From assembly GCA_947490035.1 (NCBI GenBank), contig CANLGS010000178.1, forward strand, positions 1-7,560: a DNA stretch of 7,560 nt, given 5' to 3'. Positions 1 to 5,872 of the stretch are shown here, one piece after another. The position numbers were made by a program, and so were the translations under genes. Position 1 is the first letter of the stretch, and each line of letters begins with the position of its first letter. The DNA is from Gemmataceae bacterium. GTDB lineage: Bacteria; Planctomycetota; Planctomycetia; Gemmatales; Gemmataceae. A model generated the notes under the pieces. It did not search any database, was not told the DNA's origin, and saw nothing but the letters and a program-made list of their open reading frames with translations.

Positions 1-134
1 CGGTGAACAAGAAGCGTCGACCCGTCCAAGCGAAAGCAAAACAGTCCGGGGCACACACCTCAGTTCACAAACTCCTCCAACAAGCCAAGCAACAACACAA
101 AGACCACCCTTCAACCCACCAGAGAAAATGAGTC
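1..134. other. C/A-rich leader or intergenic stretch before the first gene
   Basis: This stretch lacks the third-position G/C bias of the genes in the window and is strongly asymmetric between strands: in 61-120 there are 26 C, 24 A, 6 T and only 4 G on the plus strand. Forward frames 2 and 3 happen to stay open, ending at TAA 146-148 and TGA 129-131. The peptides they would give are rich in K, Q, H, T and P and resemble no family I recognise. It may be an unstructured 5' leader, the tail of an upstream gene, or sequence joined to the following gene by a rearrangement. No promoter with good -35 and -10 boxes is visible. Confidence 0.4.
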
Positions 135-1577
135 GTGCAAAGCAGTAACGTCACCCTCGCGCCGAAGCCCGAAGACATCGTGGCCGTGGTCGCGTTCCCG
201 GTCACCAACGAGAAGGACTTCCTCGCGCTGTGCGAGCGGTTCGGCGGCGCGCCGAAAGACCTCGGCAAGGGCATCTACGAACTGCCGCCGCTCGACCCGC
301 GACACAAGGCGCTGATGCGGTTCAGCGAGCAGTACGCCTACATCGCCTACGGCCACAAGCCGGAGGCGGCGCTCGACGCGAAGACGCTCGTCGCCGCGAA
401 CAAGCTCTACGACCCGGCGGAACAGGCCATCTTCACCGGCAAGTTCCACTTCGACCGCCTCACGCCCGACGTGGTGAAGGCGCTGCCGGCCTACGTCGAA
501 GCGCTCAAGAAGGCGCTCGGCCTCGGCGGAGAGGGGCGCGGGCCACTCGGCATCGGCCAGCAAGAAACGGCGATCTTCGCGCCGCTGGTCGAAGGGGTCG
601 AGAAGATGCTGACGCGGTACGCGTTCCTCCTCAGCGGCGGCGAGACCGCGGCGGTGCGCCTCAACCTCGACGTGCCGACCGGCGAACTGAGCGTCGAAGC
701 CACGGTGAAGGGCAAGCCGAACACGCTCCTCTCGACGGCGATCGCGGCCCACAAGCCGACCGGCAACAAGTTCGGCGGGCTGCTCACCCCGGACACCGCC
801 GCGGGGTTCAAGACGCGGCTCCCGTTCTTCAACGAAGAACTCAAGACCGGCACCGTGAAGGCGCTCGAAGAGGGCCAGAAAGCGGTCGGGCCGGTCGGCA
901 ACGCGAAAGACCTCGTGGACGAACTGTTCAAGGGCTTGATCCGCACCGCGAAGACCGGCGAAGCCGACGTGGTCGGCGGCGTCCGCGGGCCGGACAAGGA
1001 CGGCGACTTCACGCTCGTCGCGGCGGTCGCGTTCGACGACACCGCGGCGCTCGAAAAGGAGTTCAAGAAGTTCGTGGAGGCGGACGCGCCGCCGGACGAA
1101 CAGGAGCGGTTCAAGTGGAGCGCCGACAAGCTCGGGAAGGTGAACATCCACACGTACAAGCCGCGCGGCGGCGGCGGGTTCCTCGACTTCACCAAGCCGT
1201 TCGGCGACGACAAGTGCGCGGTCGCGTTCGCGTTCGCGCCGACCGGCGTGTTCGTGGTCGTCGGCCCAGACCCGGTGCCGGTGATGAAGGGCGCGCTCGC
1301 GGTCAAGCCGGCCGACGCGCCGGTGCTCGACGTGCTGGTGAACCCGGCGCGCGTCAAGAAACTGGTCGAGAAGACCGGCGGGCCGGGCGACAACGTGGAG
1401 CGGGCGCTGGGCAAGGAGGACAAACTCCTCTCCGCGATGTCGCTGACCGTCAGCGGCGGGAAGGAGCTGAAGGTGCGCTACGCGATCAACCTGCGGCTGC
1501 TCCCGCGGGCGCTGGCCGCGGACGGGTTCGACGGCGACAAGTCTGCGGTCGAGCCGATCCCCGGCGAGAAGAAGTAG
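135..1577 (+). CDS. Hypothetical protein, probably N-terminally truncated planctomycete family
   Basis: The 480-residue product has strong G/C-ending codon use, so it looks like real coding sequence. I do not recognise a named domain. The protein is soluble-looking, rich in K, D, A and G, without membrane segments or a signal peptide. Residues near 14-35 (IVAVVAFPVTNEKDF, then LCERFGG) resemble internal parts of large secreted hypothetical proteins that I recall from Gemmata relatives, where they follow an N-terminal signal peptide and another domain; this is memory, not a search. TGA at 129-131 closes the frame just upstream, so GTG 135 is the earliest start, and it has only a weak AGAG at 121-124 as ribosome site. 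The next plausible starts are GTG 180 or 186. Composition changes abruptly near 135-150. I infer either a 5'-truncated remnant that is still open, or a short cytoplasmic relative. The function is unknown. Confidence 0.7.
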   Translation: MQSSNVTLAPKPEDIVAVVAFPVTNEKDFLALCERFGGAPKDLGKGIYELPPLDPRHKALMRFSEQYAYIAYGHKPEAALDAKTLVAANKLYDPAEQAIFTGKFHFDRLTPDVVKALPAYVEALKKALGLGGEGRGPLGIGQQETAIFAPLVEGVEKMLTRYAFLLSGGETAAVRLNLDVPTGELSVEATVKGKPNTLLSTAIAAHKPTGNKFGGLLTPDTAAGFKTRLPFFNEELKTGTVKALEEGQKAVGPVGNAKDLVDELFKGLIRTAKTGEADVVGGVRGPDKDGDFTLVAAVAFDDTAALEKEFKKFVEADAPPDEQERFKWSADKLGKVNIHTYKPRGGGGFLDFTKPFGDDKCAVAFAFAPTGVFVVVGPDPVPVMKGALAVKPADAPVLDVLVNPARVKKLVEKTGGPGDNVERALGKEDKLLSAMSLTVSGGKELKVRYAINLRLLPRALAADGFDGDKSAVEPIPGEKK

Positions 1578-1581
1578 CGCT

Positions 1582-1817
1582 TGAAGGCGAGCGGGGGGCG
1601 TAAGCCCCCTGATGCATGGCTTCCAGGGTGAGGAACCGCGATTTTCAAAGGGTTTCGTCATCGGAATGGCACTCCATGTGCAAATTGCGAATGCCGAATC
1701 TCGAAAACCTCTGGAAAACAAGGCATTTCACACCTTGGAAGCCATGGCCCCCTGATGCTTCCCACAGCGAGCGGCGCTGCGAGGCATCAGGGGGCTTACG
1801 CCCCCCGCTCGCCTTCA
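1582..1817. repeat. MITE-like element with perfect 34-bp terminal inverted repeats
   Basis: The arms 1582-1615 and 1784-1817 are exact reverse complements over 34 bp; the left begins TGAAGGCGAGCGGGG and ends CCCCTGATGC. A second, inner pair, 1615-1630 and 1731-1746, matches over 16 bp with one mismatch. The 12-mer GCCCCCTGATGC occurs at 1604-1615 and 1747-1758, and its complement lies at 1784-1795, so the right arm can pair either with the distant left arm or with the nearby copy as a local hairpin. The core is AT-richer than its surroundings: 1681-1740 has 26 G+C of 60. No transposase is encoded. Flanking CTT at 1580-1582 and 1818-1820 could be a 3-bp target duplication but may be chance. 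It is probably a non-autonomous mobile or dispersed planctomycete repeat. Copy number elsewhere cannot be seen. Confidence 0.85.
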
Positions 1818-1831
1818 CTTGCGCGTCGCGG

Positions 1832-1861
1832 TTGACACGCCCCGCGCGGAAGTGGTAAAAG
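1832..1861 (+). promoter_or_regulatory. Putative sigma70-type promoter for the glycosyltransferase gene
   Basis: A perfect -35 TTGACA lies at 1832-1837. After an 18-bp spacer comes TAAAAG at 1856-1861, which matches 4 of 6 bases of the -10 consensus. Transcription would begin near 1868, leaving a leader of about 40 nt before ATG 1910. The -35 box starts only 15 bp beyond the right end of the inverted-repeat element. The call rests on sequence match and position only. Confidence 0.5.
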
Positions 1862-1909
1862 CTCGCGCCGAACGGATTCGCCCCGGCCGAACGACCGCAG
1901 GAAGCGACC

Positions 1910-2917
1910 ATGTCTCAGGTGCGAACCGCACCGACCGAAGCCCGCGTCACCCGCCCGGCGAACCCGGACGTGTCCGTTTGCATCGCCAACTGGAACTGCA
2001 CCGACCTGCTCCGCCGCTGCTTGCAGTCGCTCTTCGACCAGCCGCAGGGGGTGAAGTTCGAGGTGGTGATCGCGGACAACGGCTCGACCGACGGGGCCGC
2101 CGAGATGGTCGCGGCCGAGTTCCCGCAAGTGGTGCTGATCCGCAACACCGACAACCGCGGGTTCGCGAAGGCCAGCAACCAGGCGGCTGCTCTCGCGAAG
2201 GGCCGGTTCCTCTTCTTCCTGAACAACGACACGCTCGTCCCCGCGGGCACGCTGCGGCAGTTCTTCGACCTCGCCGAGGCGAACCCGGACGTGGGCATGT
2301 TCGGCCCGCGCCTGCGCGGCGCCGACGGGCTGTTCCAGATTTCGTACCGGCGGCGGCCCACGCTCGCGGCGCTCTTGCACCGCGTCGGGTTGCTGCGCTG
2401 GACGGGGCTATTCCGCGCCGCGTACTACGACTACCGCCGCGACACGTTCGACCCGACGCAGGTGCGCTCGGTCGAAGTGCTGATGGGCGCGGCCGTGTTC
2501 CTGTCGCGCGCCGTGTTCGACGCGAGCGGCCGGTGGGACGAGGATTACGGGTTCGGCGTCGAGGACATCGACCTCTCGACGCAGGTGAGCCGGCGCGGCC
2601 CGCTGATGTTCGTGTCGCACGTGGAAATCGTCCACCACGGCCGCGCCGCCGGGCGCGCGAACGTCCACTTCGCGGCCCCGAACGTCGCCATCGGCTACGT
2701 CCACTACTTCCGCAAGACCGGCACGAACCGCTGTGCGCTGTTCGCGTACAAGGCGCTGGTGACCATCGACGCCCCGCTGCAGATCGGGCAGAAGTTGCTC
2801 GAAGCCGCGTGGCGGTACGCGTCCGGGCAGCGCGCGAAGGCAAGAAAAAGCGTGCTCGCGGCCCGCGGGCTGTGGGCGTTCCTGCGGCACGAGCTCGTTC
2901 GCTTCTGGAAGGCGTGA
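1910..2917 (+). CDS. Family 2 glycosyltransferase (rhamnosyltransferase/WbbL-like)
   Basis: The 335-residue protein transfers a sugar from a nucleotide-sugar donor to a growing glycan, probably on the cytoplasmic face of the inner membrane. The GT-A fold begins near residue 20 with VSVCIANWN, a typical family 2 first strand. DNGSTD at 56-61 is the nucleotide-binding acidic motif, NRGFAKASNQ at 82-91 is the usual following motif, and NND at 105-107 takes the place of the metal-binding DXD. MGAAVFLSR at 192-200 and EDIDL at 218-222 mark the acceptor side and probable catalytic base. HH at 242-243 fits the late conserved histidine. The C-terminal 80 residues are basic and amphipathic (KARKS, FLRHELVRFW) and may touch the membrane. 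There is no transmembrane helix. Length is normal for COG1216-type enzymes. ATG 1910 has AGGAAG 5 nt upstream. Donor and acceptor cannot be told from the sequence. Confidence 0.92.
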   Translation: MSQVRTAPTEARVTRPANPDVSVCIANWNCTDLLRRCLQSLFDQPQGVKFEVVIADNGSTDGAAEMVAAEFPQVVLIRNTDNRGFAKASNQAAALAKGRFLFFLNNDTLVPAGTLRQFFDLAEANPDVGMFGPRLRGADGLFQISYRRRPTLAALLHRVGLLRWTGLFRAAYYDYRRDTFDPTQVRSVEVLMGAAVFLSRAVFDASGRWDEDYGFGVEDIDLSTQVSRRGPLMFVSHVEIVHHGRAAGRANVHFAAPNVAIGYVHYFRKTGTNRCALFAYKALVTIDAPLQIGQKLLEAAWRYASGQRAKARKSVLAARGLWAFLRHELVRFWKA

Positions 2918-2926
2918 GCGGTCTTC

Positions 2927-2995
2927 TCTTGTGGCACAGACATTCCTGTCTGTGCTTCCAAAGGCAACACAGACAGGAATGTCTGTGCCACAAGA
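2927..2995. repeat. Palindromic REP-like repeat with 28-bp perfect arms
   Basis: Arms 2927-2954 and 2968-2995 are exact reverse complements over 28 bp, separated by 13 nt (2955-2967). Each arm also contains its own small hairpin: CACAGAC, six bases, GTCTGTG (2935-2954 and 2968-2987). The unit therefore folds either as one long stem or as two short ones. No T-run follows, so it is not a classic intrinsic terminator, though it could block exonucleases or weakly end transcription. I recall the ACAGACATTCCTGTCTGT core as a frequent dispersed sequence in planctomycete genomes; that is memory only. It lies in the gap between the glycosyltransferase and methyltransferase genes. Confidence 0.85.
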
Positions 2996-3007
2996 CCACG
3001 GCGAAGA

Positions 3008-3026
3008 CCGGTCACGGAGTGACCGG
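3008..3026. repeat. Short hairpin, 8-bp stem with 3-nt loop
   Basis: CCGGTCAC at 3008-3015 and GTGACCGG at 3019-3026 flank the loop GGA. The stem lies just upstream of the methyltransferase ribosome site (GAAGG, 3035-3039) and 13 bp after the larger palindromic repeat. It may be a separate small repeat or a stem in the methyltransferase leader. No T-tract follows. Confidence 0.55.
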
Positions 3027-3046
3027 ACCACACTGAAGGCACCGAC

Positions 3047-3913
3047 ATGCGCACCCGCGACCTGCTCCGAATCGTCCCCGGCCTGTCGCGCCTCGTGCGC
3101 ACGCTCGACTCGCGCGAGCGCGAGAGCCGGCTGCTCACCGAAGAGTGCCGGCGGCTCGCCAACGAGAACCACCGCCTCAAGGCGCCGTCGCGCACGAAGC
3201 GAACTGCGCCCCGGCCCTCGCCCGCGGTCGCCGTCGAGGAGGTCGCCGAACTTCCGCCCGACGTACTGCGCCTGATGGTCGCCGGGACCGACGACGCGGA
3301 GTGGTTCGTCACCGCCGGCCGGCGCGCCGCGGAATCGCTCACCGCGCTCCTCGCGAAGAACGGCATCGTGATCGAGGAGTGCGCAAGCGTCCTCGACTTC
3401 GGGTGCGGGTGCGGACGCGTGATTAGGCACCTGCGCCACCTGCCCGCCGAACTCCACGGGTGCGACTCGAACCCGGTCGCGGTGGACTGGTGCGCGGAGA
3501 ACCTGCCGTTCGGTCAGTTCGCGGTCAACGCGCTGGAATCGACGCTCCCTTACGACGCCGATTCCTTCGATCTGGTCTACGCGCTGTCGGTGTTCACGCA
3601 CCTGCCGCCGAACCTTCAGGCGCACGGCATGCGCGAACTCCACCGCGTGCTGAAGCCGGGCGGGGCGCTCGTAATCTCCGTTCACGGCGACGCGCTCGCG
3701 AGCCGGTTGACGCGCGCCGAGCGCATGGACTACCGCGCCGGGCGGCTGGTGGTGCGCGGCGGCGATCTCGCGGGGACGAACCACTGCGCCGCGTTCCACC
3801 CGCCGCCGTTCGTGCGCGGGCCGTTCGCGAGCGGCTTTGAAGTGCTGGACCTGGCGCCCGAAGGCGCGACGGGCAACCCGCCGCAAGACGCCTGGGTGTT
3901 ACGCAAGAAGTGA
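3047..3913 (+). CDS. Class I SAM-dependent methyltransferase with N-terminal coiled coil
   Basis: The 288-residue protein probably methylates a sugar or other small acceptor using S-adenosylmethionine. Residues about 18-45 are charged and heptad-like (RESRLLTEECRRLANENHRL), predicting a short coiled coil, followed by a basic, proline-rich linker at 46-60. The Rossmann domain shows motif I VLDFGCGCGRV at 115-125 (SAM-binding glycines), an acidic residue D140 ending strand 2 (HGCDSNP), post-motif SFDLVYALSVFTHL at 173-186, and VLKPGGALV at 201-209. This pattern fits the Methyltransf_11/25 group, commonly found in polysaccharide gene clusters. Placement after a family 2 glycosyltransferase on the same strand supports a role in glycan modification, although the 129-bp gap with repeats leaves co-transcription open. 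ATG 3047 has GAAGG 7 nt upstream. The stop codon is 3 bp from the converging reverse-strand gene. The substrate is unknown. Confidence 0.88.
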   Translation: MRTRDLLRIVPGLSRLVRTLDSRERESRLLTEECRRLANENHRLKAPSRTKRTAPRPSPAVAVEEVAELPPDVLRLMVAGTDDAEWFVTAGRRAAESLTALLAKNGIVIEECASVLDFGCGCGRVIRHLRHLPAELHGCDSNPVAVDWCAENLPFGQFAVNALESTLPYDADSFDLVYALSVFTHLPPNLQAHGMRELHRVLKPGGALVISVHGDALASRLTRAERMDYRAGRLVVRGGDLAGTNHCAAFHPPPFVRGPFASGFEVLDLAPEGATGNPPQDAWVLRKK

Positions 3914-3916
3914 CGG

Positions 3917-4423
3917 TCAGGCGCGGACGGGGACGCGCCGCTCGCGCGCGAGTTCTTCGGCGATCGCGCGGATGCTGTCGCCGGTGATGGTGTTCTCGAC
4001 GGGGAACGAGAGGACCACGGTCTTCGCGCCGGCGGCCGGTTCCGGCAGTGTATCGAGCCGCAGATAACGGCCGTGGTCGCGGTCGCCGTCGAACAGGAAC
4101 ACGACAACCGGCGTCGGAATACGCAGGGCGGTTCGCACCCGTTCCGCTTCGACTTCCAGTTCCAGTACCGGAATCGACTCCGGCTCGATCTTCAGCCGGA
4201 ACGACGAATAGGCGGCGATCTGGACGATAAAGCAGATGCCCGAGTCCGAGGCCGCGACGAGTTGAAACGGCGGCGCGGGGCTTCCGCTCGGCGGCTTCAT
4301 CAGCCTCAACTCGTCCACGCGCATGATGGCTAATTCGGCAAGCAACTCGCTCCGCCACGTGATGTGTGCCGGGCCGTCGGTGGTGACCCGGAAGCGCGTC
4401 GGCGGGGATTTCACTTTAGACAT
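3917..4423 (-). CDS. DUF4365-like protein, apparently lacking the nuclease active site
   Basis: The 168-residue protein is the last gene of a reverse-strand trio and seems a diverged paralogue of the gene upstream of it. Shared features, aligned by eye, are LVAA (55-58), the buried strand FIVQIA (65-70), an ELEVEAERVRTALRIPTPV block, and VVFLFDGDRDHGRYL, which parallels YLVTVDVRAEQSYL in its partner. This layout resembles DUF4365, a PD-(D/E)XK-fold family. Here F53 stands where the partner has D47, and A70 where the partner has K68, so catalysis is unlikely. The start overlaps the upstream stop by 8 bp (4416-4423), and GAGG lies 6 nt before ATG, which suggests translational coupling. A structural or regulatory partner role is inference. 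The family assignment is tentative, while the reading frame itself is well supported by coding bias and by the operon arrangement. Confidence 0.6.
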   Translation of the reverse strand: MSKVKSPPTRFRVTTDGPAHITWRSELLAELAIMRVDELRLMKPPSGSPAPPFQLVAASDSGICFIVQIAAYSSFRLKIEPESIPVLELEVEAERVRTALRIPTPVVVFLFDGDRDHGRYLRLDTLPEPAAGAKTVVLSFPVENTITGDSIRAIAEELARERRVPVRA

Positions 4424-4913
4424 CTTCGACCTCGCTCGTCCGGGTCACCGAGTAATGGGGCGCCCAAAACGCGACCACCTCTCGATACAAGATGATCGTA
4501 ACCGCATCGCCGTGCAAAGGGAACGCTTTCGTCACGCTCGAAATCGCCTGCTTCCGCCTGCGGCACGCGGCAACGAGGTACGACTGCTCCGCGCGAACAT
4601 CGACCGTGACTAAATACGTCGGGACCGGGAGGCGAACCAGCCGGTTGTACGCCTCGCGCTCGACATCGATCGCGAGCCGCGGCGCGGTCGGGGATGCGTG
4701 CAATGTCCCTTTCACCTGAACGAAGAAATGGCCGAGAACGGTCCTGTCCGAAGCGAGCGCGGCGACCAGGTAATCGGCTGTCGGGTACTTGTCGCCGAGG
4801 TGAACGACGCTGAACAGGACGCGGTTGAACGGCGGCCCGACCGCGCGGGTCAATTGAAGGTTGGTCAGCACCTCCGCGGCATGGCCGATCTCGTCGTTGG
4901 TCATTTTCGCCAT
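4416..4913 (-). CDS. DUF4365-like protein (candidate PD-(D/E)XK nuclease fold)
   Basis: The 165-residue protein starts with a helix (NDEIGHAAEVLTNLQL, 6-21) and then a strand carrying D47 (ADYLVAAL). Next is FFVQVKGT at 63-70, where Q66 and K68 fit a QxK form of the PD-(D/E)XK site. It continues with a helix and strand, EREAYNRLVRLPVPTYLVTVDV, and a terminal part including TIILYREVVAFW. This order is like DUF4365 proteins, whose biochemistry is poorly known, although the fold is related to restriction-type nucleases. The gene begins 6 bp after the exonuclease-like gene stop and overlaps the next gene by 8 bp, so all three are probably one transcript. The start at 4913 (MAKMTNDE) has GGGG in the preceding gene as a weak ribosome site; the ATG three codons later, at 4904, is an alternative. 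The family call is by recalled pattern, not by search. Confidence 0.65.
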   Translation of the reverse strand: MAKMTNDEIGHAAEVLTNLQLTRAVGPPFNRVLFSVVHLGDKYPTADYLVAALASDRTVLGHFFVQVKGTLHASPTAPRLAIDVEREAYNRLVRLPVPTYLVTVDVRAEQSYLVAACRRRKQAISSVTKAFPLHGDAVTIILYREVVAFWAPHYSVTRTSEVEDV

Positions 4914-4919
4914 TGCGTG

Positions 4920-5699
4920 TCACCCCGTCGCGAAGTCGGTCCAGTCGGCGAGGTAGCGGTGCAGCACGGGCGCGTCGGCCGCCTTCTCGCGGAGCAGCGC
5001 CTTCGCGCCCGCGACCTGCTCTGCTTCCTGCTCCGCACTCAGGTCGCCGGTTAGCACGCGGGTGCGCAGGAACACGAAGTACGTGTCCAGCGCGTCGCAC
5101 AGGCAGCGGTCGTTGACCTCCTGAATCGTGTTGCCGGCCGGAGCCGATTCGGTCGGCTTCCCCGGCTTGCCGAGCAGCTTCGCCAACACGTCTAACCCGC
5201 CCGCGAGCGGGGCCGCGCCGAAGTTCGTGAACCAGTCCGTCAGGTCGATGGGGCCGCGATAGCGGTCGCGCGCGAGGTAGTAATCGCGGGCCGCAATGCC
5301 GTACCGGAACGCGGCCAGTTCCAGAAGCGGTAAGTCGAACCCGCGGCCGTCGAACGTGACCAGCCGCGCCTTGTAGTGCGTCACGCCGAACCAGAACTGG
5401 TTGACGATCTCGCGCGGCCGGAAGTGCGGCTCGTCAAGACACTTGAAGTTGAGCAGCGCGAAGTCGGGCGCCACCCTCAAGACGCACACGCAGACCGGCA
5501 CCTGGAACCCGACCGGCACGGGCGCGCCCTCGGCGCGGGCGCGCGCGATGGCGACTTCCGGCGACAGGTTCTCGCCGGGGTACTTCACGGCCGCGAGCAA
5601 CCGCCCGTCGGGCGCGCCGGCGCTGTTCACGACGAGGAACGCGGTCCGCGTGCCGGGGTCTACTGAGGTCGTGCGCGCGTTCGGTTCGACAACGGTCAT
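4920..5699 (-). CDS. PolB-type 3'-5' exonuclease-like protein with altered first motif
   Basis: The 259-residue protein matches the DEDD exonuclease domain of the predicted PolB-like 3'-5' exonuclease family (DNA_pol_B_exo2, RNase H-like fold). Motif II is clear: LVTFDGRGFDLPLLEL at 113-128, with D122 as the metal-binding aspartate. Supporting pieces are YRGPIDLTDWF (147-157) and LDVLAKLLGKPGKP (169-182). Motif III is CLCDALDTYFVFLR at 199-212, with D202. The first motif, normally DxE just before a PD pair, reads VNSAGAPD at 24-31, so D becomes N25 and E becomes A27. Two of the four metal ligands thus seem missing, and normal two-metal catalysis is doubtful. It leads a three-gene reverse-strand operon. 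ATG 5699 has AGGTG 7 nt upstream. Nucleic acid binding without cleavage, or use of other ligands, is inference. Confidence 0.82.
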   Translation of the reverse strand: MTVVEPNARTTSVDPGTRTAFLVVNSAGAPDGRLLAAVKYPGENLSPEVAIARARAEGAPVPVGFQVPVCVCVLRVAPDFALLNFKCLDEPHFRPREIVNQFWFGVTHYKARLVTFDGRGFDLPLLELAAFRYGIAARDYYLARDRYRGPIDLTDWFTNFGAAPLAGGLDVLAKLLGKPGKPTESAPAGNTIQEVNDRCLCDALDTYFVFLRTRVLTGDLSAEQEAEQVAGAKALLREKAADAPVLHRYLADWTDFATG

Positions 5700-5872
5700 G
5701 CTTTGGCACCTACCTAGACGGCGGTTCAGTTAGCAATGTCGTCAGAACCGCGATTGCGGTCAACGGCAACCGCCCGGAACACGCCGGTACGCGCGGCCCA
5801 CCCGCGCCGCGCGCGCCGGCGGCGCCGTCGGCGCGGGCTGTGCGGGCGGTGCGGCGTCTGTATCTTCTCCGC
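5700..5872. promoter_or_regulatory. Divergent intergenic region
   Basis: This 173-bp gap separates the reverse-strand exonuclease-like operon from the forward transporter and must hold start signals for both. I see no pair of boxes close to consensus. TATCTT at 5861-5866 could be a -10 for the transporter, which would give an almost leaderless mRNA, but the matching -35 position is poor. A 5-bp stem, ACCGC-GATT-GCGGT, lies at 5747-5760. Positions 5790-5855 are nearly all G and C, so small stems there are expected by chance. Confidence 0.35.

Larger units (their letters stand above)
1578..1909. other. 332-bp intergenic region: inverted-repeat element plus promoter
   Basis: No gene is supported here. 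Open frames on both strands (1616-1858 plus, 1645-1911 minus) come from the repeat element, show no coding bias and match no family I know. The region holds a MITE-like element at 1582-1817, then a promoter-like -35/-10 pair at 1832-1861, and the leader of the glycosyltransferase gene with its ribosome site AGGAAG at 1899-1904. Confidence 0.7.

Noticed and set aside
111..1721. 536-codon reverse-strand open frame opposite the first gene
   Set aside because: It is very rich in R, E, V and L and low in diversity, as expected for the antisense of G/C-ending codons. It has no recognisable domain and the forward frame has the better codon pattern.
1616..1911. Small open frames of 80 and 88 codons inside the inverted-repeat element
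   Set aside because: Their sequence is mostly translated repeat arms, without coding bias or a ribosome site.
2927..3026. Intrinsic terminator after the glycosyltransferase
   Set aside because: The stems are strong but no T-tract follows on either strand, so a repeat is the better description.
1819..3036. 405-codon forward frame overlapping the glycosyltransferase
   Set aside because: The product is arginine- and proline-rich and out of frame with the clear family 2 motifs; its end is translated repeat.
2408..3886. 492-codon reverse-strand open frame across the glycosyltransferase end, the repeats and the methyltransferase
   Set aside because: It runs through two genes with clear motifs on the other strand and through the palindromic repeats. 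The composition is that of an antisense shadow.
3917..4913. Toxin-antitoxin pair
   Set aside because: The overlap and small size fit, but the two proteins look like paralogues of one fold, and neither shows an antitoxin DNA-binding domain or a known toxin motif.
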